Origin: Waddliaceae bacterium
GTDB taxonomy: Bacteria > Chlamydiota > Chlamydiia > Chlamydiales > GCA-2709385
Assembly (NCBI GenBank): GCA_002709385.1
Contig: PAQS01000010.1
Span: 1-64,000, forward strand
Direction: 5' to 3'
Length of the DNA stretch: 64,000 nucleotides
Positions 48,022 through 55,845 of this stretch are shown here, one piece after another (the first letter of the stretch is position 1; each line of letters begins with the position of its first letter). The notes beneath the pieces were generated by a model. It made no database searches, was not told the DNA's origin, and saw only the letters and a list, made by a program, of their open reading frames with translations. Position numbers and translations under genes: made by a program.

Positions 48022-48699
48022 TTACACTAATGTTCCATTAGTACCTTGAGAATTGTCTCCAAAAGAAAACATATTTCTAAAATGATTTTTTCCTTCTTCT
48101 GGAAGTGTATGGTAGATAGCAAAAAACTGAAGAGAAACACCTGCAGTCCAAAGCGCCACCTTACCCAGCTTACTCATATGTGAAGTTTCAACTGCTACTG
48201 GAGCTTCACCTTCTAAATCAGAAACAAATAGAGTTTGCTCTACTTCTGTCTTAAAAATTTTTGTTTCGTTTGTAGGCTCTGTAACTGGAGTTTGCTTTAC
48301 TTCTTCCGTAACAAGTTCTTCATTCAGTTTATATTCTTTATTTGGATCTATACAAATAATTAACGGTAAATCTAATTCTTTTTCTTTTTCAGTCTTATCA
48401 TCATCAATAACAACAGTTTGAGTCCCTGTAACTGAAGTCTGTTTTTTTTCTTCCGTAACAAGTTCTTCATTGATTTTACGATTTTCACTTGGATCCATAC
48501 AAATAATTACCGATCCATTTAATATTCTCTTTTCTAATTCTCCATCTAATTTTTTTTTATTTTTAGAAGAAGAAAAAATAGAATTAGCGATACTATTAAC
48601 GCGATCACTAAGATAGTTTACAGCTCTGGAAATTGAACTTCCTACTGTTTTGAATGTATCTACGATAAAACTCTTAACATCATCAAAATTAATACTCAT
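48022..48699 (-). CDS. Hypothetical effector-like protein, longer tandem copy with internal repeats
   Basis: The 225-residue protein starts MSINFDDVKSFIVDTFKTVG. Two internal copies of a ~35-residue unit are visible: ICMDPSENRKINEELVTEE followed by KQTSVT, and ICIDPNKEYKLNEELVTEE followed by KQTPVT. The shared motif EAPVAVETS, a hydrophobic segment (VALWTAGVSLQFFAIYH) and the tail SQGTNGTLV match the neighbouring paralogue. AAAGG lies upstream at a long spacing (12 bases). The repeated acidic linker looks like a short-linear-motif array. Function unknown. Confidence 0.65.
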   Translation of the reverse strand: MSINFDDVKSFIVDTFKTVGSSISRAVNYLSDRVNSIANSIFSSSKNKKKLDGELEKRILNGSVIICMDPSENRKINEELVTEEKKQTSVTGTQTVVIDDDKTEKEKELDLPLIICIDPNKEYKLNEELVTEEVKQTPVTEPTNETKIFKTEVEQTLFVSDLEGEAPVAVETSHMSKLGKVALWTAGVSLQFFAIYHTLPEEGKNHFRNMFSFGDNSQGTNGTLV

Positions 48700-49199
48700 T
48701 TTAAATATTTACCTTTTATTTAGTTTATTTAGATTGTATTGATTTTGTTAATAAAAATTTAATTAAATTAATATATTTGTAAATTTTCATTAAGAGAGAT
48801 TATAGAAAACATAAAGATTTTGTAAATGTGAAATATACAGGAAAAGAGCTTATTTAAAAATATTCCATAACTAGTTACCGATAGTGGAGTCTTATCACTA
48901 TTAGTATGTAGATAGCTCGCCGCGGGAGCGGCTTGTCTCTAAGTAGCCCCTGTGCTTCAGCTCGGGGAAGAGTGAGTAAAAGAATACAGCGCCACGGTTA
49001 GTGGCAAGACATCAGCTACTATTTATGGATTCATGATTCGCTAAGGTTTTTGCTTGAAAGCTGTATCTGATGCGGAATTAGGTGCTCATAAAACCAGACA
49101 AAATCTCGAACACATCTAACGACGTAAGGAATAAATGATTTAAGAAAAAATCACCATTTTTGATACTTTATTTTTTTATTCAAATAGGGACGATCTCTT
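48700..49199. other. 500-base gene-free region with a GC-richer structured island
   Basis: The first ~160 bases are featureless A/T. From about 48870 to 49120 base composition rises and several hairpins follow one another (see the RNA candidate). The last ~80 bases return to A/T. I see no ORF of useful length on either strand and no tRNA. Confidence 0.6.
48877..49110 (+). ncRNA. Candidate structured RNA or relic of a mobile RNA element
   Basis: Four successive stems lie in a short GC-richer island: ATAGTG/CACTAT (48881-48901), GCCGC-ggga-GCGGC (48919-48932), CCCC/GGGG (48947-48967) and GCCAC-ggtta-GTGGC (48991-49005). Linkers such as AGAGTGAGTAAAAGAATACAG lie between them. The order of stems and purine-rich linkers vaguely recalls domain I of group II introns, but I find no domain V and no reverse transcriptase. 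Strand is assumed. It could equally be the leader of the 49200 gene. Confidence 0.3.
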
Positions 49200-49685
49200 A
49201 TGAAAATTTGCTCCAATCGATCTAGTCCCCTCCCCTGCCACTCTATTGAAGAGATTGAGGCAGGAAAAAAGAAATGTTGGGAAAATGTCACCCAGGCCGC
49301 AAAAAAATATTTTTTATACGCAGATAATCCCTCTTTCGATTACAGCCGAGGAGATGTTGAAAAAGCGTTGAGTATCTTCAAGGAACGTGTACTGCCTCAC
49401 CTAGGTGAATCTCGTAACGGTGTCGCGATGAAATGCTCCAAAAGCGATTATACTTATAATTCAAACAGAGGTTTAATCGACATACTTGCTCCAAAGTTCA
49501 TTGAAAAACACTTAAGAAATCGATCTTCGGTACAGGGAACTCCATACGTATTGGGAAGACTAATAACTGAGTCCAGGTTTTTTCTAGCTGAGCACAGATA
49601 CGGGTCTAGAATGTATATTTATTTGAGTAAAGGTAAGGTGCTCTACAGGTACTGTTCAGCGGGTTTTAAGGATCTAAAAAAGTAG
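49200..49685 (+). CDS. Hypothetical 161-aa protein
   Basis: A basic, mixed helix/strand protein beginning MKICSNRSSPLPCHSIEEIE, without signal peptide or membrane segment. The middle (GDVEKALSIFKERVLPHLG) is helical; the end (YGSRMYIYLSKGKVLYRYCS) looks like beta strands. AGGGA lies about 11 bases upstream of the ATG, a weak ribosome site. I recognise no family. It follows the structured island directly, so both could have arrived together, but nothing proves it. Confidence 0.5.
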   Translation: MKICSNRSSPLPCHSIEEIEAGKKKCWENVTQAAKKYFLYADNPSFDYSRGDVEKALSIFKERVLPHLGESRNGVAMKCSKSDYTYNSNRGLIDILAPKFIEKHLRNRSSVQGTPYVLGRLITESRFFLAEHRYGSRMYIYLSKGKVLYRYCSAGFKDLKK

Positions 49686-49749
49686 TTTTTCTGAACCTAA
49701 TAGCAACGAGGTCATTGAATAATTCCTGCATGATCTAAAAACAAAAAAA

Positions 49750-49787
49750 CTCCTTTCTCTTTAACGACCAAGCAAAAGAGAAAGGAG
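49750..49787 (-). terminator. Intrinsic terminator after the 135-aa secreted protein gene
   Basis: A perfect 13-bp stem, CTCCTTTCTCTTT (49750-49762) with AAAGAGAAAGGAG (49775-49787). On the minus strand it is followed by TTTTTTTG. It also faces the convergent 49200 gene. Confidence 0.85.
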
Positions 49788-49798
49788 GAGATCTTTAT

Positions 49799-50206
49799 TT
49801 ATCGCTTATTTACTTCGGATTCAAAAGTGACAATAGCTCCATTATCACTCCCTCCTAAAGAACATTGAACTGTTCCGGTAAAATAATTAGACCAATTTTT
49901 CCACTCATCACCATCATCACTAAACTCAAATCCTTTATTGCTTATCTTCACACAAAGATCCTGCAACAACTCTAAATAGCCTCCATCATTACTATGTAAA
50001 TGAACAACATTTCCTTGAAAAAACAAACTTAGTGGAACTTTTGCTCCTTTTGGAAAAAAAACAGCAAGACTTGTCCCCTCTTCAAGCATTATCTCATTAA
50101 GTACTTCACTACCTAACTCATCAAAATAAATAAGCTCTTCGCCAAAGCAAAAACTTTGCCAAAGTAAGCCTAGTACCATTAAAGAACTGTATATTTTCTT
50201 ACCCAT
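49799..50206 (-). CDS. Small secreted protein under BlaI-type operator control
   Basis: The 135-residue precursor has a clear signal peptide (MGKKIYSSLMVLGLLWQSFCFG), leaving a ~113-residue acidic mature domain with strand-like stretches (LAVFFPKGAKVPLSLFFQG) and two Gly/Asp loops (SDDGDEW, LGGSDNG). It is no beta-lactamase and no family I know. AGGGAG lies seven bases before the ATG, and a perfect 16-base BlaI/MecI-like operator lies 12 bases upstream of the start. It follows the BlaI-BlaR1 pair on the same strand after 61 bases. It is thus the apparent output of that regulator: perhaps an envelope-stress or inhibitor protein, which is inference. Confidence 0.7.
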   Translation of the reverse strand: MGKKIYSSLMVLGLLWQSFCFGEELIYFDELGSEVLNEIMLEEGTSLAVFFPKGAKVPLSLFFQGNVVHLHSNDGGYLELLQDLCVKISNKGFEFSDDGDEWKNWSNYFTGTVQCSLGGSDNGAIVTFESEVNKR

Positions 50207-50218
50207 TCTCCAACTCCC

Positions 50219-50234
50219 TACTACACTTGTAGTA
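50219..50234. promoter_or_regulatory. BlaI/MecI-type operator of the secreted-protein gene
   Basis: TACTACACTTGTAGTA is a perfect palindrome of the TACTACA-nn-TGTAGTA form bound by BlaI/MecI repressors. It stands between the blaR1-like stop and the ribosome site of the 135-aa gene. Confidence 0.8.
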
Positions 50235-50267
50235 TTTAAACATAAAAAAAGACCGTTAAATTATTGG

Positions 50268-51305
50268 TCAAAATATCCAAAACTTCCCAGGTAAGATACC
50301 TAGCACTAATAAAAGAACCATACATAGCTGTAGGTACAAAAAATATCTGTTCGTTTTGTAGCGATCCATTTCAAGAAGGTGCTGCACTCGTTTTTCTAGA
50401 GATAATTTAGATGAAATACTCACAAATCCCCATTGTTGAAATTTCTTTTCATTCCGAGCGACTAATATAAGAGCAGTAGCTAGATCACTAGAAGGGATTT
50501 GATAACGATATACTGCTGCATCACAACTACATTCACATAGATATTCCAAACGTTTTTTCCAATTGTGCGCAGGCAAGCAGCAGAATATTTTCAAAAATAC
50601 ACGCATAAACGTGAAACTAATTTGATCATAATAACGAAGATGCTCTAATTCATGAGCAATAGCTGCTTCGCGCTCACTTGCGCTCCATTCTAAAGAACTT
50701 TTAGGCAAAATGATTTTCTTGGATCGAAAACCTGTGGCCACAGGAGATGCCACTATACCTGATAAATGAAGGCACACATTATGACGCAATAAAGCCTTTT
50801 CTAATTTTTCATTCTCAATGGGAACAGAAAAAACTTCGCTATGAGAAATAAGATTGTTAATTTCCCCTCTTCCTTTATAGATTTCCTTCAAAACAAGCGA
50901 TAAACGAAAAATAAAAAACAAAGATACAAAAACAACAGAAGCTTTCACGAAAGAAGAACCTAGCTTGATCGCAAGTACATCAGCAATAGAAAATCCCCAC
51001 TGATTGTATACTGTGAAGCCAAAAAACCATCCCACACTAGCTAAACTCAAATTAAGAGAACGAGTCCCTTCTTCACAAATAAAAGGATCGAAGCCTTTTG
51101 CAATCGCCCATGAGCTATATTCATATAAAAAAGGATCGATGAATAGTTTCACAAATGGAAGAAACCCTATGAAAACTAGGAGCCTCGGGTTGCGTAGACA
51201 TAGTATTTTTTCCGCTGAATATACAATAGCTATAAGAGTAATTAGAGTAAGAAAGCTATTTATAATGATGTTAAAAGCCCAAAGCCAAATTAAGTCATCA
51301 GTCAT
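50268..51305 (-). CDS. BlaR1/MecR1-like M56 membrane metallopeptidase without penicillin sensor
   Basis: The 345-residue protein has membrane segments near residues 8-30, 40-55 and 120-140 and one at the C-terminus (LQLCMVLLLVLGILPG). The zinc-peptidase motif is HELEH (His218, Glu219, His222) in EREAAIAHELEHLRYYD. This is the M56 family that cleaves BlaI/MecI repressors on signal. Classic BlaR1 is ~585-600 residues with an extracellular penicillin-binding domain; that domain is absent here, so the signal must be sensed otherwise. It overlaps the repressor gene by eight bases (translational coupling). Confidence 0.87.
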   Translation of the reverse strand: MTDDLIWLWAFNIIINSFLTLITLIAIVYSAEKILCLRNPRLLVFIGFLPFVKLFIDPFLYEYSSWAIAKGFDPFICEEGTRSLNLSLASVGWFFGFTVYNQWGFSIADVLAIKLGSSFVKASVVFVSLFFIFRLSLVLKEIYKGRGEINNLISHSEVFSVPIENEKLEKALLRHNVCLHLSGIVASPVATGFRSKKIILPKSSLEWSASEREAAIAHELEHLRYYDQISFTFMRVFLKIFCCLPAHNWKKRLEYLCECSCDAAVYRYQIPSSDLATALILVARNEKKFQQWGFVSISSKLSLEKRVQHLLEMDRYKTNRYFLYLQLCMVLLLVLGILPGKFWIF

Positions 51306-51687
51306 CTATATGCCTTTTACGCTTTGCATCATCAATTAACTTCTCTAGTTCTTCTAAATCTTTTTCTTCCATATCCGCAGCATCATCTAACAAATAACGA
51401 ATCATTTTAATGGAGTTTCCTCCAAACAATTTTCGCTTTAAGCGCTCTAATAAAGACCACGAGGAATGAACTTTTTTTTCTACTATTCTATAAAGGTATA
51501 GCCTACCAACACGCCTCCGCGATAACTCCCCTTTCTCTGCTAAGCGAGACATCACAGTCATCACCGTAGTATAACGATCCTTCTCTCCTAAAGCTGCAAG
51601 CACATCTTTAACAGATACCTCTCCCCGCTCACGCACGGCTTCTAATACAGCAAGTTCCAACTCACCAAAACAACGTATTTTACTCAT
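51298..51687 (-). CDS. BlaI/MecI/CopY-family winged-helix repressor
   Basis: The 129-residue protein has the normal length. The winged helix covers residues ~5-75 (GELELAVLEAVRERGEVSVKDV, then YTTVMTVMSRLAEKGELSRRR). The dimerising tail is highly charged. It represses by binding TACA-nn-TGTA palindromes, and two fitting sites lie in the window, one before its own gene and one before the 135-aa gene. AAGGAG eight bases upstream fixes the ATG. Release would follow cleavage by the adjacent M56 peptidase. Confidence 0.88.
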   Translation of the reverse strand: MSKIRCFGELELAVLEAVRERGEVSVKDVLAALGEKDRYTTVMTVMSRLAEKGELSRRRVGRLYLYRIVEKKVHSSWSLLERLKRKLFGGNSIKMIRYLLDDAADMEEKDLEELEKLIDDAKRKRHIDD

Positions 51688-51710
51688 CCAAAAACTCCTT
51701 CAACACAAAC

Positions 51711-51726
51711 TACTACAAACGTAGTA
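51711..51726. promoter_or_regulatory. BlaI/MecI-type operator upstream of the repressor gene
   Basis: TACTACAAACGTAGTA matches TACTACA-nn-TGTAGTA with one mismatch and lies 23 bases before the repressor ATG, fitting autoregulation. It may also touch the divergent tag promoter. Confidence 0.75.
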
Positions 51727-51784
51727 TTAGATCTATAAAAAACTATTATGGTATTTTGAAAGTTCTTTCAGGAAGGAGAAGATC

Positions 51785-52366
51785 ATGATTCCAAATGAAA
51801 AAGACGGAAAGAAGCGTTGCTTTGGTAATAAACCCGGCCAAGATCTATATGCAGAGTATCATGACCATGAATGGGGAATTCCTGAACATAATGATCGAAA
51901 ACTTTTTGAAATGCTTATTCTTGAGGGGGCTCAAGCAGGTCTTAACTGGGAAACCATTTTAAAAAGACGAGAAGGATACAGACAGGCTTTTCATCACTTT
52001 GACCCTAAAAAAGTGGCAGCCATGACAGATCATGATCTTGAAAAACAGATGGAAAACTCTGCAATCATACGAAACAGACTGAAAATTTTTTCAGCTCGAA
52101 ACAACGCTCAAGTTTTTTTAAAAATTCAAAAAGAGATAGGAAGTTTTGATGAATATCTTTGGGAATTTGTAAACCATAAAACAATTTTTAACCACTGGAA
52201 AAGTTTTGAAGATGTTCCTACATCTACTTCTGAGAGTGAAAACTTATCTAAAGACCTTAAAAAACGAGGGATGAACTTTGTTGGTCCTACAATTATGTAC
52301 GCCTTTATGCAAGCTGTAGGTATGGTGAATGATCATTTACAAGGATGTTGGCGCTATAAAAATTAG
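51785..52366 (+). CDS. tag: DNA-3-methyladenine glycosylase I
   Basis: The 193-residue protein has the normal length and fold signatures of Tag, which removes 3-methyladenine from alkylated DNA in base-excision repair. The zinc ligands are visible: Cys in KRCFG, His in YHDHEWG, and the C-terminal His and Cys in NDHLQGCW. LEGAQAGLNWETILKRR carries the conserved Glu and Trp of the base pocket. AAGGAGAAGATC precedes the ATG. It diverges from the repressor gene and overlaps the next gene tail to tail by four bases. Confidence 0.93.
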   Translation: MIPNEKDGKKRCFGNKPGQDLYAEYHDHEWGIPEHNDRKLFEMLILEGAQAGLNWETILKRREGYRQAFHHFDPKKVAAMTDHDLEKQMENSAIIRNRLKIFSARNNAQVFLKIQKEIGSFDEYLWEFVNHKTIFNHWKSFEDVPTSTSESENLSKDLKKRGMNFVGPTIMYAFMQAVGMVNDHLQGCWRYKN

Positions 52367-53163
52367 TACCATTTCCCTTTTTCTACTAAGTTCTTAAATT
52401 GTTTTTCTGCATGTTCTAGGTCTATTTTCTGGTTTTGCAGCTCTTCTACTTGTAACTCTAAACCTAAAAATTCAATCTCTAGTGGTTCTAGCTCTTCTTC
52501 TAGACTTTCTAGATTTTTCCTCCAATCATCCACAGCTACCACTCGTTTTGGTTTTCTTTCTAACCTTTCCAAAAGAAGCACGACAGCCTTACCCTTCGGC
52601 ATTTTTCCACTGTAAACAATTCCACGATCTAATATCGCAGTTTGTGAACCATCCTCTAAAACCCATTCATCTTTTATAGAAAAAGCACGAGAAAAATCCC
52701 AACCTAAACGATTCAATTGATTCCATCGATAATCTTGAGTTTTTGGTATATTGCCAGATTTCCCCGCTGGTAAAGCTGTTACAGCAAATACAGTATAACC
52801 TTTCTTCTGAATACAACGGATAAACCTCGCATTCTCTTCTTCTAAGGCTCTGTAACGGTGCTGTAGCCAAATATCAGACATCAAAGCATCTTGTTTTTCT
52901 TTTGGCATTCCTTCTGTATATTTTTTAAATAAAGACCAAAAAACAGGACGCTGTAACCTTTGCAATATAGGATCTTCAGCAACAAGCAACACTTCATCCA
53001 CATCAAGAATCACCCAGGTATCTTGAGATTCCAAATGTTTTTCTAAACAATATAAAGAAGGTACTTGAATGATTTTAGCATCAAGTGAAGTACTCAAGAA
53101 TACCGTAAGATAGAAAAATAAAGAAAATATAACATGAATTGTAGGCTGAAGAGAGCGCAACAT
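52363..53163 (-). CDS. Secreted HAD-like protein, DUF2608-type paralogue with altered motif I
   Basis: The 266-residue protein starts with a hydrophobic export signal (residues ~9-30). It parallels the protein at 7403-8161: VILDVDEVLL in place of LLDIDNTIL, VFAVTALPAG, IVYSGKMPKGKAV and VVAVDDWRKNLESL. The threonine after the second Asp of motif I is replaced (DVDEV), which may weaken phosphatase activity, but both aspartates and the motif IV aspartates remain. The C-terminus (~210-266) is a charged coiled coil (LEEELEPLEIEFLGLELQVE) absent from the other copy. Role and substrate unknown. Confidence 0.72.
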   Translation of the reverse strand: MLRSLQPTIHVIFSLFFYLTVFLSTSLDAKIIQVPSLYCLEKHLESQDTWVILDVDEVLLVAEDPILQRLQRPVFWSLFKKYTEGMPKEKQDALMSDIWLQHRYRALEEENARFIRCIQKKGYTVFAVTALPAGKSGNIPKTQDYRWNQLNRLGWDFSRAFSIKDEWVLEDGSQTAILDRGIVYSGKMPKGKAVVLLLERLERKPKRVVAVDDWRKNLESLEEELEPLEIEFLGLELQVEELQNQKIDLEHAEKQFKNLVEKGKWY

Positions 53164-53244
53164 AAACTTCCTCTATATGCTCAAAACATGCTTATCGTAT
53201 GAGACTTGAATAAATGCCTCAAGGTTAAAAAATAATTCACTGGA

Positions 53245-53274
53245 TTGATTTTATTTTCTCTTCTGAAATAGTAT
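53245..53274 (+). promoter_or_regulatory. Predicted promoter of the 613-aa gene
   Basis: TTGATT (53245-53250), 18 bases, TAGTAT (53269-53274), about 30 bases before the ATG at 53304. Plausible in an A/T-rich gap. Confidence 0.4.
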
Positions 53275-53303
53275 GCACTTTTTTTACATCCAGAGGTTAA
53301 ATA

Positions 53304-55145
53304 ATGGAATTGAATACCAGTACCGATACGATAAGTCCAAACTTATTCGATAATTACTCTGAAAAAGACATTAAAGAATGGATCATCAACGATGATAGCG
53401 ATAAATTTAAAGTTTTTATCGAAACAATTAAAAATCAACCTAAACTCTTTGATGCTCTATCTGATAAAAATTTCGATCATTTAAGTTTTTGGGAATTCAC
53501 TATTGTAAGCGCCGCAAGCTCTTGTCTAAAAGTTCTTGAGGAGTTTCTTGATGAAAAATTTCTTACCAGTGGAGATTTTCTTTATAGTGGGGATTTTCTT
53601 TTAAATGCACTCAAACCTCCATCTCATGAAGAAGCAAGTTCAGAATTCACAAAATCTTTCTTTAAAATCACAGAAAATTCACCCGAAAAATGCCAGAAAC
53701 TTCTAGAAACACTAGAAACGATTTTAGGAAAAAATGATCTTAGTTATTTACTTTTAAAACTTGAACAGTACACACACTTTACTAAGAGCGCGATTAAATG
53801 GAATGAATTTGAACAAATTTTACCATTTATTAGCGCTTGCCCTATTGTACTTTGCATAGGTGAAAAAGACAGTAATTACGCTTTCGAAGCTATTTTAGAC
53901 CCTGTCATAAATAAAAATTTTTCAGAGAAAAAATCCTTAGAATTTCTCAAAACCTTGAAAGAACAGTATCCTTCTTATTTTACAGAAGCTAGTAGTTATG
54001 GCATTAGCTTGATGAAGTGCTTGGAGCTTAAAAAAGAAGAAAACTTATTAAATACTTATTTAGAAACGATTGGAAAAACTCGAGAATGGCTTGATACTTG
54101 TGCACAAAGCAAGCTTCTTGGTCATAATTTTTCCATGAAGGGAAAAGCCACAATTGATGGTACTATAGTCGATCTTGAAGGCTGGAAGAAAGAACTTGCT
54201 TTTGATAAAATCTCAAAATCATTCATTGAATTTTCTAAAGAAAAAAACACGTCTAAACTCAATGTTGTTATTGATGCCTTGAATAACGTCTCTTTAATGC
54301 AGAATGACTACAAAATATGGCCACGCATCTCTTCTGGGAAACTGAGTATCTGTTCTATTGTGCAAAGCGATATAGCACATGCTGTTAGCATCGTAATACA
54401 AGGAAAAAACGTTATTGTATGTAATCGTAGTAATGGAAAAGGAAAATTTACAGGTTGGACTCTACTCAAACTAAAAAATGAGATGACTCTTGAACAAATT
54501 CGAATGTACGCTTCTCCTACGGAAGCACAATGGAATGATATTGCTACTCAACTGAATGCTGATATTGTTTATAGCTACGAACAAAGCCCACAAAGAACTG
54601 GTAACTGTACTTGGGCAAGCCTTAAGTCAGCGATTCACGCTGCGATTTTCCTCCAATATTACTTAGATGGTTTTGAAGACAAGCCTCATGAAGCAGCAAA
54701 AAAAGTGACGCTGTTTATGCGAGAATGGAGGAAATATGACCGTATAAATAGCTTAAAAGAATATAGAAAAGATCCTCATGCTAGTCTTCTGTTAATTAAA
54801 AACATCGAATCAAAAATCATCTACAAAGCTCTAAAACAAGAGCTTAAAAAAATGAACTCTAAAGGATGTATTAACCCCAAACTTTTTTCTACATTAAAAA
54901 AATATGCAAAACCAATAAATGCATTTTCTTATGAAGGCGATCAAAAAATTCCTGTCCCTAAAAATCTTTGGGAAACCGCTCATAAAGAGTTGAGCTGTAG
55001 ATCAACATCGTTCCATGAATTTCGCTGTGACTTTATTCGTGAAATCAGTCATGCATCAGATGAAATGCGTTCACTTATTCGAAAAACTGTAGATGAATAC
55101 CATTTAGATAACTGGGCTGTCTACGACCCAATGGATATTGGGTAA
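53304..55145 (+). CDS. 613-aa effector-like protein with candidate His-Asn-Cys peptidase module
   Basis: No known family over the N-terminal ~330 helical residues, which look like a degenerate helical-repeat scaffold. Residues ~345-440 hold IAHAVSIVI (His359), VCNRSNGKG (Asn374) and SPQRTGNCTWASLKSA (Cys435). The same His-Asn-Cys order, spacing and PQRxGxC(S/T)W signature is in the 3272-aa protein. That suggests a permuted papain-like cysteine peptidase or deubiquitinase-like enzyme. The C-terminal ~170 residues are helical and basic. There is no signal peptide, so type III or another non-Sec export would be needed if it acts in a host. GAGG eight bases upstream supports the start; a strong hairpin follows the stop. 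Confidence 0.7.
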   Translation: MELNTSTDTISPNLFDNYSEKDIKEWIINDDSDKFKVFIETIKNQPKLFDALSDKNFDHLSFWEFTIVSAASSCLKVLEEFLDEKFLTSGDFLYSGDFLLNALKPPSHEEASSEFTKSFFKITENSPEKCQKLLETLETILGKNDLSYLLLKLEQYTHFTKSAIKWNEFEQILPFISACPIVLCIGEKDSNYAFEAILDPVINKNFSEKKSLEFLKTLKEQYPSYFTEASSYGISLMKCLELKKEENLLNTYLETIGKTREWLDTCAQSKLLGHNFSMKGKATIDGTIVDLEGWKKELAFDKISKSFIEFSKEKNTSKLNVVIDALNNVSLMQNDYKIWPRISSGKLSICSIVQSDIAHAVSIVIQGKNVIVCNRSNGKGKFTGWTLLKLKNEMTLEQIRMYASPTEAQWNDIATQLNADIVYSYEQSPQRTGNCTWASLKSAIHAAIFLQYYLDGFEDKPHEAAKKVTLFMREWRKYDRINSLKEYRKDPHASLLLIKNIESKIIYKALKQELKKMNSKGCINPKLFSTLKKYAKPINAFSYEGDQKIPVPKNLWETAHKELSCRSTSFHEFRCDFIREISHASDEMRSLIRKTVDEYHLDNWAVYDPMDIG

Positions 55146-55155
55146 ATTTTTATTT

Positions 55156-55181
55156 ATGGCTCAGAAAAACTTCTGAGCCAT
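55156..55181 (+). terminator. Hairpin after the 613-aa gene
   Basis: ATGGCTCAGAA and TTCTGAGCCAT form a perfect 11-bp stem with a four-base loop, 11 bases after the stop. The T-run is poor (TTGAAAT). Confidence 0.7.
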
Positions 55182-55302
55182 TTGAAATCGGAATAAGTTG
55201 TGTTCTACTTAGGCCTGTAAAACTTTGCATCTTTTCGGCATGCTCTTCCATTCTTCATGAGCTTTTTCTAAAGGGTCTATTACTTTTGGCGAACAAAAAA
55301 AT

Positions 55303-55641
55303 TTAGTGCAATTTTTGTCCATTTGGAACAGCTAAATCTGTGCTAATTAAACGAATGGCACCATTTTCATCTGAAAACCCGAGCAACAAAAATTGAGATT
55401 GAAAACCTGCGATATTTTTCTCACCTAAATTAACACAGCCCACAATTTGTCTACCAAGCATAGAATCAGGAGTATAATGAATGGTTACTTGAGCAGAAGT
55501 CTGTAATATTCCTATCTGAGCTCCAAAGTCTACCCAAACTTTAAAGGCTGGTTTTTTTGCTTTAGGAAACTCTTCTACCTTTACAACTGTACCTGAACGC
55601 AAATCAACACGCTCAAACTCTTCATAAGTAATTATTGTCAT
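55303..55641 (-). CDS. csaA: CsaA-like tRNA-binding-domain protein
   Basis: The 112-residue protein is a single EMAP-II/Trbp111-like OB-fold domain. FERVDLRSGTVVKVEEFPKA, QTSAQVTIHY, GRQIVGCVNLGEKNIAGFQS, LGFSDENGAIRLIS and the final VPNGQKLH follow CsaA closely, a dimeric protein reported as an export chaperone and structurally a tRNA binder. Only GAGAG immediately before the ATG serves as ribosome site, which is unusually close. No export genes are adjacent. Confidence 0.85.
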   Translation of the reverse strand: MTIITYEEFERVDLRSGTVVKVEEFPKAKKPAFKVWVDFGAQIGILQTSAQVTIHYTPDSMLGRQIVGCVNLGEKNIAGFQSQFLLLGFSDENGAIRLISTDLAVPNGQKLH

Positions 55642-55692
55642 CTCTCAACAAATCGTTTTTTAATTTATACTTAATTTTTCCAGTTCCACCAT

Positions 55693-55845
55693 TTAAACAG
55701 TCCGGATCCGATTCTGAAGCAAAGTATACAGCACAACGAAACACATCAAGCATGCAGCGATCCACATGATATTTTTTAAAACCGCAAAGAGATTGCTAAA
55801 GAAGTTCTGGATCACTTTTTTCAATTTGCTCCATAGAATAAACAC
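55693..55845 (-). CDS. Possible 50-aa single-span membrane peptide
   Basis: In the 291-base gap before csaA, a minus-strand frame from GTG (55843-55845) to TAA encodes a basic N-terminus (SKLKKVIQNFF) and one membrane segment (MWIAACLMCFVVLYTLL). There is no ribosome site and only near-start codons, so it may be chance. Otherwise the gap shows nothing clear. Confidence 0.2.
   Translation of the reverse strand: MFILWSKLKKVIQNFFSNLFAVLKNIMWIAACLMCFVVLYTLLQNRIRTV

Larger units (their letters stand above)
47360..48699 (-). repeat. Tandem duplication of an effector-like gene with its terminator
   Basis: The block holding the terminator, the 3' end and the gene (from 47360) is repeated from 47960. 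About 40 bases around the hairpin are nearly identical, and the gene ends encode the same ...NGTLV tail. The two genes start with the same MSINFD and keep the EAPVAVETS motif but differ in the middle. Confidence 0.8.

Noticed and set aside
48870..49130. Group II intron or retron
   Set aside because: Stems and purine-rich linkers are suggestive, but I find no domain V, no 5' GUGYG boundary and no reverse transcriptase ORF. Kept only as an alternative for the RNA candidate.
49799..51687. Beta-lactam resistance locus
   Set aside because: The regulator pair is of the BlaI/BlaR1 type, but no beta-lactamase or PBP2a gene is adjacent and the M56 protein lacks the penicillin-sensing domain.
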